Positions 9,495 to 18,310 of a DNA stretch of 64,000 bases are shown piece by piece (position 1 is the first letter of the stretch; each line of letters starts with the position of its first letter). The stretch is from contig JABXKE010000002.1 in NCBI GenBank assembly GCA_013540595.1, positions 1,054,050 to 1,118,049 of the forward strand, in the 5' to 3' direction. Below the pieces are notes generated by a model, which saw nothing but the letters and a program-made list of their open reading frames with translations, was not told where the DNA came from and did not search any database. The DNA is from Pyrodictium sp. Its GTDB lineage: Archaea > Thermoproteota > Thermoprotei_A > Sulfolobales > Pyrodictiaceae. Made by a program: the position numbers and the translations under genes.

Positions 9495-10127
9495 TTACTC
9501 TTTCTTAAGCCAGCCCGGGTGGTGGCGTCTAGCCCATTCTAGTGAGACTCTACCGTTTGTGAACATTGCCTTGAGGGTTTCCCAGTTTACTGGATTTATT
9601 GCTAGCATGAAGTGTCCTGCTATTGGTATTATGACCATTAGGAAGCCTATGTCGTGTACTAGTAGTAATAGTGCATGATACTCTGGGCCTACTTGGAGTA
9701 TCGCCATTGGTATTCCTGAAGCCCCGAGGAGTATTAGTCCGATATGCACTGATAGCAGTAGAAGCTTCTCCATTGGGTGGTGGAACCCTATCTCGGGGTA
9801 TTCTTTTGTTAGTCCTAGCCACCTAGCAGCTATTATCATGCTTTTCCTTATGTCGCTCCACCCTGGCCACCAGCTCTCCTCTCCTCTCCTGTATGCTTCT
9901 ATGGCGCGCGCGATTGCTAGGGGTATAGCTGCGCCTAGCACTATTGTTGTAAAGTAGTAGTGTAGTATTTCTCTACCCGTGTGGCCCCCGACGAGTGTGT
10001 AGAGGAACTTGAATCTCCCGTCTAGTACTGGTAGCCCCGTAATAGTTGCCACGGTTACTCCGAGGAATAAGAGCCAGTGTGTTACACGTGCGAGAACAGT
10101 CCATCTCAACACAGTCTGTTCACTCAT
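9495..10127 (-). CDS. Cytochrome b membrane subunit of the molybdoenzyme complex
   Basis: About 210 residues with four predicted membrane helices (near WLLFLGVTVATITGLPVL, ILHYYFTTIVLGAAI, LLLSVHIGLILLGASG and VHDIGFLMVIIPIAGHFML). Several histidines within or beside the helices can bind two b-type hemes, as in the cytochrome b561 / formate dehydrogenase gamma family. It should pass electrons between quinol and the ferredoxin subunit. I chose the ATG at 10127 because GAGGTGAG (10134-10141) lies 6 nt upstream. The upstream Met at 10157 would overlap the preceding gene. It is the last gene of the three-gene molybdoenzyme operon. I cannot tell whether it works toward or away from quinone. Confidence 0.8.
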   Translation of the reverse strand: MSEQTVLRWTVLARVTHWLLFLGVTVATITGLPVLDGRFKFLYTLVGGHTGREILHYYFTTIVLGAAIPLAIARAIEAYRRGEESWWPGWSDIRKSMIIAARWLGLTKEYPEIGFHHPMEKLLLLSVHIGLILLGASGIPMAILQVGPEYHALLLLVHDIGFLMVIIPIAGHFMLAINPVNWETLKAMFTNGRVSLEWARRHHPGWLKKE

Positions 10128-10133
10128 GAGCGT

Positions 10134-10141
10134 CTCACCTC
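10134..10141 (-). promoter_or_regulatory. Ribosome binding site deciding the cytochrome b start
   Basis: The minus strand reads GAGGTGAG six bases before the ATG at 10127 and overlaps the stop codon of the ferredoxin gene. It favours this start over the upstream in-frame Met at 10157. Confidence 0.55.
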
Positions 10142-10923
10142 TCCCTCCTCCTCTCACGGATCATGTGTATAAGGCCGAGTACTACGGCTGCTGTAGTGGC
10201 TGCAGTGAATACAGGTCTTATAATTTCGTTCTTTATACTGGCCCATGTGTTGTACTCTATCAACTCGTCCCTCTTCCTGGCAGGATACTTTGCAACCTCT
10301 ATACCGCTCCGCATAGGCACAATGAAGACTTTAGGCTTAGTACCCCGCTCCTCTCTAGGCCTTATAGCTATACCGTACCTAACGAGTATCGAGACCGGGT
10401 CCTCGGGGTCGTCGAGGTCGCCGAACAAACGTGCACCAAACGGGCATGCTTCTACGCACGCTGGAACCCATAGTTTTCCATCCTCTCTCTTGCGGTGGTA
10501 GCAGAATGTACACTTGTCTGGTATGAATGGCTTGAGTGCATGCTCGTGCTTTGGCTCGCCTGGCAAGTCTCCTGTATAGAAGGTGCGCACACCATACGGG
10601 CAGGCACGTATACATAACTTACACTTTATACACTTGCCGGCATCAACGAGCACGACGCCTTCGCTAGAAACGTATGACGCGCCAGTAGGGCAGACGTGTA
10701 CGCATGGAGGGTTCTCGCAGTGGAGACATTGTATGAAGACTCTCCTCATAGCACTCTCAGAGTAGATGATCTTTGGCCTCGTCCTAGAATACTCTACAAC
10801 GTTATCGGGGTATATCATTTCGCCACTTGGGCCTATCCTAGATATGTTCTCTGTTATGCACGCTTCAACGCATGAGTAACAGCCAGTACACCTTGTGAGA
10901 TCTATAACCATTGCAGGCCTCAC
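10135..10923 (-). CDS. Four-cluster ferredoxin subunit of the molybdoenzyme
   Basis: A 262-residue electron-transfer protein of the DmsB/PsrB/NrfC class. Four cysteine groups are visible: CTGCYSCVEAC near the N-terminus; CLHCENPPCVHVCP; CIKCKLCIRACP; and CTFC, a short insert, then ACVEACP. These are the usual ligands for four [4Fe-4S] clusters. The protein has no signal of its own, so it would be exported together with the TAT-tagged catalytic subunit. The last 25 residues form a hydrophobic helix (FTAATTAAVVLGLIHMI) ending in an Arg-rich tail, which may be a membrane anchor. The gene sits between the catalytic and cytochrome b genes, 18 and 7 nt apart. Confidence 0.88.
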   Translation of the reverse strand: MRPAMVIDLTRCTGCYSCVEACITENISRIGPSGEMIYPDNVVEYSRTRPKIIYSESAMRRVFIQCLHCENPPCVHVCPTGASYVSSEGVVLVDAGKCIKCKLCIRACPYGVRTFYTGDLPGEPKHEHALKPFIPDKCTFCYHRKREDGKLWVPACVEACPFGARLFGDLDDPEDPVSILVRYGIAIRPREERGTKPKVFIVPMRSGIEVAKYPARKRDELIEYNTWASIKNEIIRPVFTAATTAAVVLGLIHMIRERRRER

Positions 10924-10941
10924 GGCTCACCCACCCCCTAT

Positions 10942-13433
10942 TCATGAGGCTTTTCTCACCCTGACACGGAAGTCGAAAAGCGCTGCAGATCCTATCCCAT
11001 CAACTATCGTGAAGGGTGCTAGGTAGTTGGTGTTGAGGCCGTGTTTTGGCATGTAGGTGAACCTTACTCTACCGCCCTCATGGGGTCCTGGGGTGAGCCC
11101 GTGAACGCCAGCTATCACCTCTGGTGCTATGAGCGTTGTAGTCTTCACTTTAACCCTTAGAGACTTACCCGTCTCGGGGTTCTCTAGGATCACCTCGTCG
11201 CCATCACGTATGCCTAGCTTCTCCGCTCTATCCTTGTGTATGAGTACACGGTCCTCCCCTTCTGCCTTGATCAACTCTAGGAGGAGCCTTGTGTTTCGAG
11301 CCCATGTATTTATTGCAGTTAGCTTATGCATGTAGTCTACTGGTATGAATTCATCCTCTGCAAGTGGGCCCTTTCGCATCCATAGGGGCCTCACGAAGAC
11401 TGGTAGGGGGTTTAAGTTGCTCTCTTTGCCTAAGTGGTCTCTAAACATTTCTAAAGCCATAATGTTTACTAGCTCTATTTCCCCTGTCTTTGTCGGCAGT
11501 GCGCCTTTGCTTGTTAGTGGGCTATAGTCTGGGCTCGAGTACTTGACTACTGTTCCATTCCTCATCAACTCATCGAAGTCGATGCCTAGTATCTCGCACT
11601 GCCTTCTCCAGACCTCTTCGGGGTCTAGAATGAAGCTTATCTCTTTAGCCTTCTCTTCGCCGAAAATACGGCGTACAAGCTCGTATACTATCTCTCTCGG
11701 CGGCTTAACGTCAACGCCTGGAGGCGGGTCAATAGCTTTCCTCATAACAGAAACTTGTCCAATATTACCCTTACTCGCACCATAGAGTGAGGCATTGTCA
11801 TACTCGAAGAAGAATGGTATTGGCAGTATGACGTCAGCATACTTGCACACTTCACTCCACATAGTGTCAATTACTACTACGAATTCTAGCTTCTTAAGAG
11901 CCTCTACGAGTTCCCTACTCCCATTAGGTACGTGGGATGCTAGATTCTCTAGAGATATTATCGCCGCCTTTACTGGGTAAGGCTTCTCCTCGAGTATAGA
12001 CTTTATTGCAAGCATTGAGTACGCGCTACTACTAGCTAACGGGTAGCCATTCTTCTTCCAGTAACTTATTATGCTCTCAACATTCTTTGGTTTAGCCTTA
12101 ACGAGTGTAGGCGGCTTAATCTTTCTCGGCCAGGCCCACCCTCCACGAGTACCTATTGAGCCCAAGAGAGCGTTAACTATGGCGTTGACGCGGTGCCACA
12201 TAGGCTCATTGTACCATCTCACAGTCTTGTATCCATGGTCTATGAATGCTCTGGGTGCAAACTCTGCAAGTTGCTCGGCAACCCATACAATCTCATGAGC
12301 AGGGACTCCAGAGATCTCACTAGCCCACTCTGGGGTATACTTTGAGAGTTCTTCTCTTAGTAGTTCAAGTACAGTTATGACTTCGCGGCCATTGTAGGTG
12401 CCCCTATACTCTAGCGAGGGCTGCTGTGCCTCGCTCTTGAATCTGAACTCGCCGCTCGCCTCGTCGTAGACGAGGTAGTCTAGCTTACCTTTTCTCGGCC
12501 CCTCCTTAATCTCTCTCGTCTCAACGGGCTCTAATGTGTCGCGGTAGAGGAGCATTGGGGCATTAGTGTACTTTATGAGGAACTCTCTGTTGTAGAGGCG
12601 CTTCTGGAGTATGTGGTTGGCTATTGCCAGCGAGATTGCTAAGTCTGTGCCTGGCTTGACTATGTAGCACTTCTCGGCTACAGAGCACACATCACTAAAC
12701 CTTATATCAAACACTACTACCCTCATACCGTTAGCTATGCCCCTTGAGAATACTTGCGTCCAAGGAGTAGCTACAAAACCTCCATAAGGATTCCTTCCCA
12801 TGAGAACAACAAACTGTGCATGCTCATAGTCTGGGTATATGCCGCCAGGCCCGATAAGCTTGCCGAAAACAAACCAGCGACCAGCATCAGAGGATGTATG
12901 ACACGTGTCAGCATGCTCAGTTATGTTTGGAGTACCCAACAGCTTAGCAAACCACGAAATTAAGCCCTTCTCGCAGCCCTGATGAGAGAACACTACTATC
13001 TGCTCTGGATGATCAAGATACTTCTTAAGGTTCTCAGCAACATAGTCAAGAGCCTCGTCCCATGATACCTCTCTAAACTCCCCACTACCTCTCTCGCCAA
13101 CTCTTATCATTGGCTTCTTTATCCTGTCAGGATGATTCCATACGTCGAATAATGCGCGTGGCCTACCACAAGCTGCAAAGTATTCTTCAAACCCCTTCAC
13201 GTAGTTATGGACTATCTGGTTCAAGTAAACCTTGCCATTCCACTCAACAACTTCTACCTTTATTGGACACCCTGACCACAAATAATGCATGCAGTATGGA
13301 CCCACCGCTTCTTGCCTTCTCTTTCAAGCTTCTCAGCGAGGGCCTTGGGGATGTAGGGGTTTCTTAGCACAGTCGATGACGCTAGTGCGCTGACAGCGGC
13401 TAGCTTCAGGAAGTCTCTTCTAGAAATCGTCAT
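10942..13433 (-). CDS. TAT-exported molybdopterin oxidoreductase, catalytic subunit, frameshifted
   Basis: About 830 residues when the two frames are joined. The N-terminus carries a twin-arginine signal (SRRDFLKLAAVSALASS). The ATG at 13433 is preceded by GGAGATAGGT. The first frame stops at 13260, right inside the [4Fe-4S] motif: CIICGQG is in one frame and CPIKVEV continues in another, with the fourth ligand in ACGRPRALFD. One missing G in the run at 13270-13272 explains it. The remaining 787 residues match the DMSO-reductase family, including TCHTSSDAG, where the metal ligand is expected (Cys would resemble polysulfide, thiosulfate, tetrathionate or arsenate reductases), and a C-terminal pterin-binding domain. 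The substrate is undecided. It heads an operon with the ferredoxin and cytochrome b genes. Confidence 0.85.
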
Positions 13434-13443
13434 ACCTATCTCC
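13434..13443 (-). promoter_or_regulatory. Ribosome binding site for the molybdoenzyme gene
   Basis: The minus strand reads GGAGATAGGT directly before the ATG at 13433. It selects this start rather than the Met codons at 13445 and 13454, and puts the twin arginines at residues 4-5. Confidence 0.55.
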
Positions 13444-13454
13444 ATGATTATCAT

Positions 13455-13560
13455 TCTAAAAAATTATGATTTAATTTTTACTCCATAAAGATCATATAGA
13501 AAAATTTAAAAAATAAAATTAACTATAGTTTTACACATAAATTTAAAACATTAGCGAATA
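13455..13560 (-). promoter_or_regulatory. AT-rich promoter region of the molybdoenzyme operon
   Basis: About 100 bases of very AT-rich sequence, unlike the surrounding GC-rich genes, with several TATA-like stretches on the minus strand (for example TTTAAATTTTT and CTATATG, about 13488-13510). They lie 50-80 bp before the start codon. The exact TATA box and transcription start cannot be fixed by eye. Confidence 0.45.
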
Positions 13561-13646
13561 TTCTCTAATGTTCTTTGACTAGTAGCAATATAATTATAAG
13601 AGTTGATCAGAGGGAATGTCGTGGGCATATTCACCAACACTTTACA

Positions 13647-14465
13647 CTAACCCCTATACGCGTCAATGTAACTCATAAGATCCGACTCGTCTAGATAGTA
13701 GGGTCTGAGGGGCCTCGCTAGGGGCATGAGGTATAGTGGTTCCTCGCTTGGGCCAAGGCCAACCACGCGCTTAACGTCCTCGTCATAGAATGCTCCTATG
13801 GCGACTGTTGCTAGGCCAAGAGCTGTTGCTTGCAGGTAAATATTCTGCCCAGCATGCCCAACCTCCATGTGTACATACCTTACTCCTCTCTGCCCATACC
13901 TCCTCGTAGTCCTCTCATACACAGCAGCAATAACAATGCAGGCCCTAGCCTCTAGGACCCATTCCTGCTCGAGGGCAGCCTCGTAAAGGGCGCGGGAGAG
14001 GTCGCCCCTCTTGACTAGTGTTATGCTGTGGCTGTGGGGGTCGTAGTGGTATGAGCCTGGCTCAAGGAAGCCCCCATCGGGGAGTAGTACCCCCTCCGGA
14101 TAGGCCACCAGGTAAACCTCTAGGGGGTACGTGGCCCCTGCACTAGGCGTTGTCTTGAAGCCGTACCGTGTCTCAGTTATGCCGTAAGCAGCCCAGAGCA
14201 CTTGGGAGACTTCTTCGAGGCGTAGGGGCTCACGGGTGTAGTCCCTTATAGACCTCCTATTCGCTAGGGCGCGCTCAAGACTGACATCGCCCTCGAGCCG
14301 GGGCAAGGGCAAGAGTATCCTCTCACCGCTACGCTTCCACCCGCCAGGTTTTACGCGTCTACGCCTTGAGAAGAATGCGTACACATGGGGGATCCCGGCT
14401 AGCAATCCTAGTGCCGCGAGCAAGGCTGCGCCTAGGACTCTCATGAATACTCTACGAGAAACCAA
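13647..14465 (-). CDS. Membrane-anchored SagB-type nitroreductase-family flavoprotein
   Basis: A 272-residue protein of the nitroreductase fold, SagB/ThcOx type. The N-terminus SRRVFMRVLGAALLAALG looks like a TAT signal or anchor, placing the FMN domain outside the membrane. Family features: RRSIRDYTREPL near residue 90, the flavin-binding TPSAGATYPLEVYLV stretch, and HMEVGHAGQNIYLQATALGL near 195-215. SagB proteins are FMN dehydrogenases, known for oxidising azolines in peptide natural products, but stand-alone archaeal copies have no known peptide partner. It lies just upstream of and co-directional with the molybdoenzyme operon, with an AT-rich promoter region between them, and divergent from an octaheme cytochrome. 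A redox role in that island is likely. Confidence 0.75.
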   Translation of the reverse strand: MVSRRVFMRVLGAALLAALGLLAGIPHVYAFFSRRRRVKPGGWKRSGERILLPLPRLEGDVSLERALANRRSIRDYTREPLRLEEVSQVLWAAYGITETRYGFKTTPSAGATYPLEVYLVAYPEGVLLPDGGFLEPGSYHYDPHSHSITLVKRGDLSRALYEAALEQEWVLEARACIVIAAVYERTTRRYGQRGVRYVHMEVGHAGQNIYLQATALGLATVAIGAFYDEDVKRVVGLGPSEEPLYLMPLARPLRPYYLDESDLMSYIDAYRG

Positions 14466-14886
14466 TGCCTACAACTCACCCACAAGCATTAGAATAACCC
14501 GCAGAGCCCTATCAAGTCTTTTTGTAAGCTAGTTGATGGCTAAGAACTGTATCCTAGACCATGATTGAATGCGGCCTATTAGCTAGTTCTATTATGGGAT
14601 AGCTAGATGCAGCCACTACATTGCATCTCCTACTGTGCAGACCTCTATAGCTACTAGTGAATAGGCTCTAGGCCTGGTAGCAGGGGTGCAGTACGGCCCA
14701 AGCAAAGACCATGCCCTCCCTACATTCGCGGGGCTGGGATCGGGGGAGCTACAGCCTTATGGTGTACATGCCATGTCCTGGTTGATGTCCTCCTCTTGTA
14801 CTGACTAACAAACACTTAATATTTAGCGCTGGGCAATGTATATGCGTGGTCGCGGCGCGATAAGGACTTCTACCGGGGTTGAGGGT
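14466..14886. other. Divergent intergenic region between flavoprotein and octaheme cytochrome
   Basis: About 420 bases with no supported gene. A TATA-like TTAATATTTA at 14816-14825 would place a transcription start near 14845, upstream of the chosen cytochrome start at 14887. The flavoprotein promoter must lie in the left half. Confidence 0.4.
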
Positions 14887-16578
14887 ATGGAGGCTAAACA
14901 GGTTGTTTCACTCGTTGTTGTCGTGGCAGTACTGGTTATCGCATCATACTTAGCTGGCCATAGTACTGCTCCAGTACGAACAGTTACATCTACCGTGACG
15001 TCTACGGCTACATCTACAACAACGTCCATAGTTACATCCACAATAGAGTCCACAGTCACGGCTACGAGGACCTATACGGAGACACGTGAACTCACAATCA
15101 CAGTTACTGAGACCCAGACAGTTGTCAAGCGTATCGACTTTAAGCCGAAGCAGATCAATATCCAGGAAGAGGTTGAGAAGCTCGCGGACAGGCTGTCGCC
15201 ACAGAGCAGGACTTGTCTAAGCTGCCACGTAAGGTACACCCCTGGCATAGTAGCAGACTGGTTGACGAGTAAGCACGCCCATACAACGCCTAGTGAAGCC
15301 TGGGAGAAGCCTGAGCTCCAACGCGAGATATCAGCCTTGCCCCCGGAGAGCCTTAGAGGCTACATTGTCGCCTGCTACGAGTGCCATGGCGCGAACCCGG
15401 ACGAGCACCCCGACACATTCGACCACTTCGGCTTCAAGATCCACACAATAGTTACCCCACGAGACTGCTCAGTATGCCACCCTGTAGAAGTAGAGGAGTA
15501 TAGTAGGAGCGTGAAGGCCCACGCCTATGACATTCTGGCAAAGAACCCGGTATACATGCTACTAGTCAACGCCTCAACACAAGTAAACATGCTAGGAGTC
15601 AAAGCAGGCTACCGCCTAGCCACTGAGAGCTCTTGCTTCGCATGCCACGGCACAAAAGTAGAGTTCATCGGTCTCAAAGAGCACGAGGCCGATGGGATAA
15701 GGCTAATGGTTCCAGAGTATAGGGGCTGGCCAAACCATGGTGTGGGCAGGGTCAACCCCGATGGAAGCAAGGGAGCTTGTACTGCATGCCACCCAAGACA
15801 CTCCTTCAGCATTGAGGTCGCACGCAGCCCATACACGTGTGCACAATGCCACCTAGACCCAGACGTGCCAGCGTTTGAGGTCTGGAAGGAGAGCAAGCAC
15901 GGCAACATATTCCTGGTAGAGTGGAAAACATACAATATGACAGCCGTGCCGTGGGTGCCTGGCAGAGACTTCCGTGCACCCTCATGCGCTGTTTGCCACT
16001 TCTCACTACTAATAGACAAAGACGGGAACGTGGTGGCCCCTAGGACGCACGACGTGGGCTCAAGGATATGGATCAGGCTCTTCGGCGTCTACGCACACCC
16101 ACAGCCAAGAACTGGTGAGACATGGAAGATCAGGAACAAGGAGGGCCTGCCGCTACCGTACTCTCTCCTAGACGCAGAGCCAGCCTGGGACCATGTCATC
16201 GGAAAGGAGGAGATGGCTGAGAGGCGTGAACAGATGATAAAGATATGCGGTTTATGCCACTCAGAGAGCTACGCCAGAGAGAGAATAGCATGGTTTGAGG
16301 GAGTAGTAAACGAGACCAATAAAGCAGTACTAGCCTCAACAAACCTACTCTTAGAAGCATGGAGGAAGGGGCTCGCCAAAGGCCTCCCCACCGGCGACAA
16401 CCCCTTCGACGAGTACATCGAGAGACTATGGACAGAGACATGGCTATTCCACGCCAACAGCATCCGGTACAGCGCAGCAATGAACGGCCCAGACTGGGCA
16501 ACATTCAAGAGAGGCTGGTACAAGCTAACCAGGACACTCACCGAGATGCAGACACTGATAGAGCTACAAGAAAAGTAG
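14887..16578 (+). CDS. Octaheme cytochrome c, HAO-like, N-terminally anchored
   Basis: About 563 residues with eight CxxCH heme sites: CLSCH, CYECH, CSVCH, CFACH, CTACH, CAQCH, CAVCH and CGLCH. The order and the motif ESKHGNIF after the sixth heme resemble the hydroxylamine-oxidoreductase-like octaheme family. An N-terminal hydrophobic helix (VVSLVVVVAVLVIASYLAG) and a Thr/Ser-rich stalk (about residues 30-75) tether the heme domain outside the membrane. I prefer the ATG at 14887, preceded by a G-rich GGGGTTGAGGG. An ATG at 14836 would add 17 residues. In archaea such proteins are proposed to reduce nitrite or hydroxylamine to ammonia, or to carry electrons to the surface. It is divergent from the flavoprotein-molybdoenzyme genes and probably shares their pathway. 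Confidence 0.85.
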   Translation: MEAKQVVSLVVVVAVLVIASYLAGHSTAPVRTVTSTVTSTATSTTTSIVTSTIESTVTATRTYTETRELTITVTETQTVVKRIDFKPKQINIQEEVEKLADRLSPQSRTCLSCHVRYTPGIVADWLTSKHAHTTPSEAWEKPELQREISALPPESLRGYIVACYECHGANPDEHPDTFDHFGFKIHTIVTPRDCSVCHPVEVEEYSRSVKAHAYDILAKNPVYMLLVNASTQVNMLGVKAGYRLATESSCFACHGTKVEFIGLKEHEADGIRLMVPEYRGWPNHGVGRVNPDGSKGACTACHPRHSFSIEVARSPYTCAQCHLDPDVPAFEVWKESKHGNIFLVEWKTYNMTAVPWVPGRDFRAPSCAVCHFSLLIDKDGNVVAPRTHDVGSRIWIRLFGVYAHPQPRTGETWKIRNKEGLPLPYSLLDAEPAWDHVIGKEEMAERREQMIKICGLCHSESYARERIAWFEGVVNETNKAVLASTNLLLEAWRKGLAKGLPTGDNPFDEYIERLWTETWLFHANSIRYSAAMNGPDWATFKRGWYKLTRTLTEMQTLIELQEK

Positions 16579-16668
16579 GACAAACAATACACACCAGATC
16601 CAGTACTTTCCCAGACAATGTCCTAGCCACACACAGGCACTTGGAGAGACCCAGGCCCTTAGCAGTCT

Positions 16669-16863
16669 CTAGGAGATTTCGAAGAGTTCTTCGGCATCTT
16701 CACCCTCCCTTAAAAGTCTAAGGTATGAGTAGAGTTTCTCTGCATCGACGCTCTCAACATCTATTATCTTTATCTTGACCTTCTTACCCTCAAGTTCCGT
16801 CAAAGGTTTAAGTGGAATAATCACGCCGCCCCTAACAATACCCTCTATCTCGGACATCTTCAA
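16669..16863 (-). CDS. Orphan AF2212-type (VapB-like) antitoxin
   Basis: A 64-residue protein starting MKMSEIEGIVRGGVIIPLKPL, with LEGKKVKIKII in the middle. This is the short beta domain of AF2212/DUF104 antitoxins, followed by a C-terminal helix that would wrap a PIN toxin. Archaeal members are normally followed by a VapC gene. Here only 90 bp remain before the 3' end of the convergent cytochrome gene, so the toxin partner is missing. The real start could be Met3. It may be a leftover, or it may pair with a toxin elsewhere. Confidence 0.6.
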   Translation of the reverse strand: MKMSEIEGIVRGGVIIPLKPLTELEGKKVKIKIIDVESVDAEKLYSYLRLLREGEDAEELFEIS

Positions 16864-16969
16864 CGCACCGGGTGTTACTATTGCTGTAAAGGGTAATCAA
16901 CTTAGCTTACACTGTTCCTTTATTCTTGTATTATTGTAATGTTGCAGGAACCGATGCGGTATACGTTTG

Positions 16970-17047
16970 TGGTGGGCCCGCGGGGATTTGAACCTCGGAC
17001 CTCCGCCGTGTAAGGGCGGCGTCCTAACCAGGCTAGACGACGGGCCC
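16970..17047 (-). tRNA. tRNA-Val (anticodon TAC)
   Basis: The minus strand folds as a tRNA. The acceptor 5' GGGCCCG pairs with 3' CGGGCCC. The D arm is GTC...GAC around AGCCTGGTTAG. The anticodon arm is CCGCC-CTTACAC-GGCGG with anticodon TAC, and the T loop is TTCAAAT. The 3' ACCA is encoded (16970-16973). No intron is visible. The T stem contains one A-C mismatch (CGAGG against CCCCG). Immediately upstream of its 5' end lies an integrase-like relic, so this gene is a likely past integration target. Confidence 0.93.
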
Positions 17048-17075
17048 AACCGTCCCAGACGGCTGGGGTCTTTGT

Positions 17076-17383
17076 CTATTGGTTGTATCCTTGTATTATG
17101 GTTATTAAATCTTTTAGTGTTAGTTTGTCTAGTATTCGTTCTAGGAGCTCGTTGCTTACGCGTCTGCGCCTGTTTTTATCATGTTACCCACCGCTGGTGT
17201 TATGCCTAGCTCCCTGTATTTTACGCCTTTAACCTTGGTGAGATAGATAAACAGGAGCCATCGGGTATCATCGTCCACTCTATCATCATCAACTATTGTT
17301 ATAGTTTCATGGATAAATTTACGCGGAACTGTTATATTCACAGCCACAAATACTAGCTCCCAGCCTATGAATTCTCCTTGCAA
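17076..17383 (-). pseudogene. Relic resembling the N-terminal part of a crenarchaeal tyrosine integrase
   Basis: The first frame gives 75 residues ending KGVKYRELGITPAVGNMIKTG and then a stop at 17156. In another frame the sequence continues RRRVSNELLERILDKLTLKD and ends at 17076. Joining the frames at the GG at 17169-17170 (one base lost) restores YRELGI...IKTGxRRVSNELL, a pattern I associate with the DNA-binding region before the catalytic domain of crenarchaeal SSV/pNOB8-like integrases. No catalytic Arg-His-Tyr domain follows. The frame ends 28 bp from tRNA-Val. The family call is by pattern only. A small stand-alone HTH protein is the alternative. Confidence 0.45.
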
Positions 17384-17467
17384 CTGCGCTCCCAGAACAT
17401 TTTACAAATTAAAATACCAACCAAGATGCTAAACCAATAATCAAACATACACACATCTATCACCTGC

Positions 17468-18103
17468 TCACCCTAGGATTTTTGCGATTAAGTGTTGTTT
17501 GAGCCTTGTTTCAAGCTGTTTTATGAATTTCTCGCGTGAAAGCCAGTTCCTCGGGTTTGCACAGGCTATCATGTTCTCGTCCTGGTAGAGCTTTGCTAGC
17601 CAGACCCTAGGGCTCTCTGCCTCTAGCTGGTAGGCTAGCCATCCAGCCCTGAGGAACTTTACGGTGCCGGTCTCGTTTATCACGAACGCGAACCATGTCC
17701 GGTCCAGTACACGATACTTTTTCGCTTTCTGGAGCTTCCATGTCGCGGCACAGTATCCTAGGCCCGGCTTCAACTCGTCAACGCTTGCAACCCCCGTAGC
17801 ATCCACCCAGCAGCAGGGTTCATCGTCTACCAACACAGTAATGTCGAAGGCTTCCATAATCCCACTATAACTCCTAGAGATAAACTCGGACGTGCCCGCG
17901 CCTAGCCCGGTAAGCTTAGCATATATGCGGGCCTTATCGAGATAGACCCTTACCTTGGTATCCCCAGTCCTAGACTTGAGACGTTCAATAACAACAGGCA
18001 ACGCCAGGTTGACAAGACTCAATACATATAATTCTCTAGCATTGGCAACAGACCACTCGCCACGATAACGCTCCTTCATCTTAAGAGAAAAATCAAGCGT
18101 CAT
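17468..18103 (-). CDS. Hypothetical protein of a three-gene cassette
   Basis: A 211-residue soluble protein without a recognised family. The segment FDITVLVDDEPCCWVDATGV (about residues 88-107), a strand-rich acidic stretch, could be the core of a restriction-endonuclease-like fold, but no complete D-ExK motif is convincing. Tryptophans and basic residues are frequent in the C-terminal half. Its start overlaps the stop of the ribbon-helix-helix gene by 4 bp (ATGA type), so translation is coupled. Together with the RHH gene and the nuclease-like frame upstream it forms a tight cassette next to tRNA-Val, consistent with cargo of a decayed mobile element. Confidence 0.55.
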   Translation of the reverse strand: MTLDFSLKMKERYRGEWSVANARELYVLSLVNLALPVVIERLKSRTGDTKVRVYLDKARIYAKLTGLGAGTSEFISRSYSGIMEAFDITVLVDDEPCCWVDATGVASVDELKPGLGYCAATWKLQKAKKYRVLDRTWFAFVINETGTVKFLRAGWLAYQLEAESPRVWLAKLYQDENMIACANPRNWLSREKFIKQLETRLKQHLIAKILG

Positions 18104-18309
18104 GGCCGGATCACCATATTGTTAGGCGTCTTGGTCACGATCGGCCTGGTCTTTCCCGCTAGTTTCTCGCTCACATAGTAGCAGACTGCCCGCCGGATAA
18201 TCTCGCTCTTAGTAGTGTTCCTTCGACGGGCTAGTTCCTCTAGGATCTCTAGTTCTCTGCTAGGGAGCTTGAACGACACAACAACTAGGTTGTCAGCCTC
18301 GGAGCTCAT
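18100..18309 (-). CDS. Ribbon-helix-helix (CopG-type) regulator
   Basis: A 69-residue protein. Residues 7-50 show the RHH pattern: a strand VVVSFKLPSRELEILEELA, then a helix, then RRNTTKSEIIRRAVCYYV. These proteins dimerise and bind an operator with the paired strands. The C-terminal 20 residues are probably disordered. The gene lies 1 nt after the nuclease-like gene and overlaps the next gene by 4 bp, so it likely represses this small operon, as plasmid and antitoxin RHH proteins do. Confidence 0.7.
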   Translation of the reverse strand: MSSEADNLVVVSFKLPSRELEILEELARRRNTTKSEIIRRAVCYYVSEKLAGKTRPIVTKTPNNMVIRP

Positions 18310-18310
18310 G

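Noticed and set aside
13255-13310. Programmed frameshifting in the molybdoenzyme gene
   Set aside because: There is no slippery heptamer or obvious stem-loop, and a one-base error in a G run explains it more simply.
14960-15120. ACA/TCT-rich repeat in the cytochrome gene as a DNA repeat element
   Set aside because: It encodes the Thr/Ser-rich stalk in frame. The same holds for 59390-59520 and 6060-6320.
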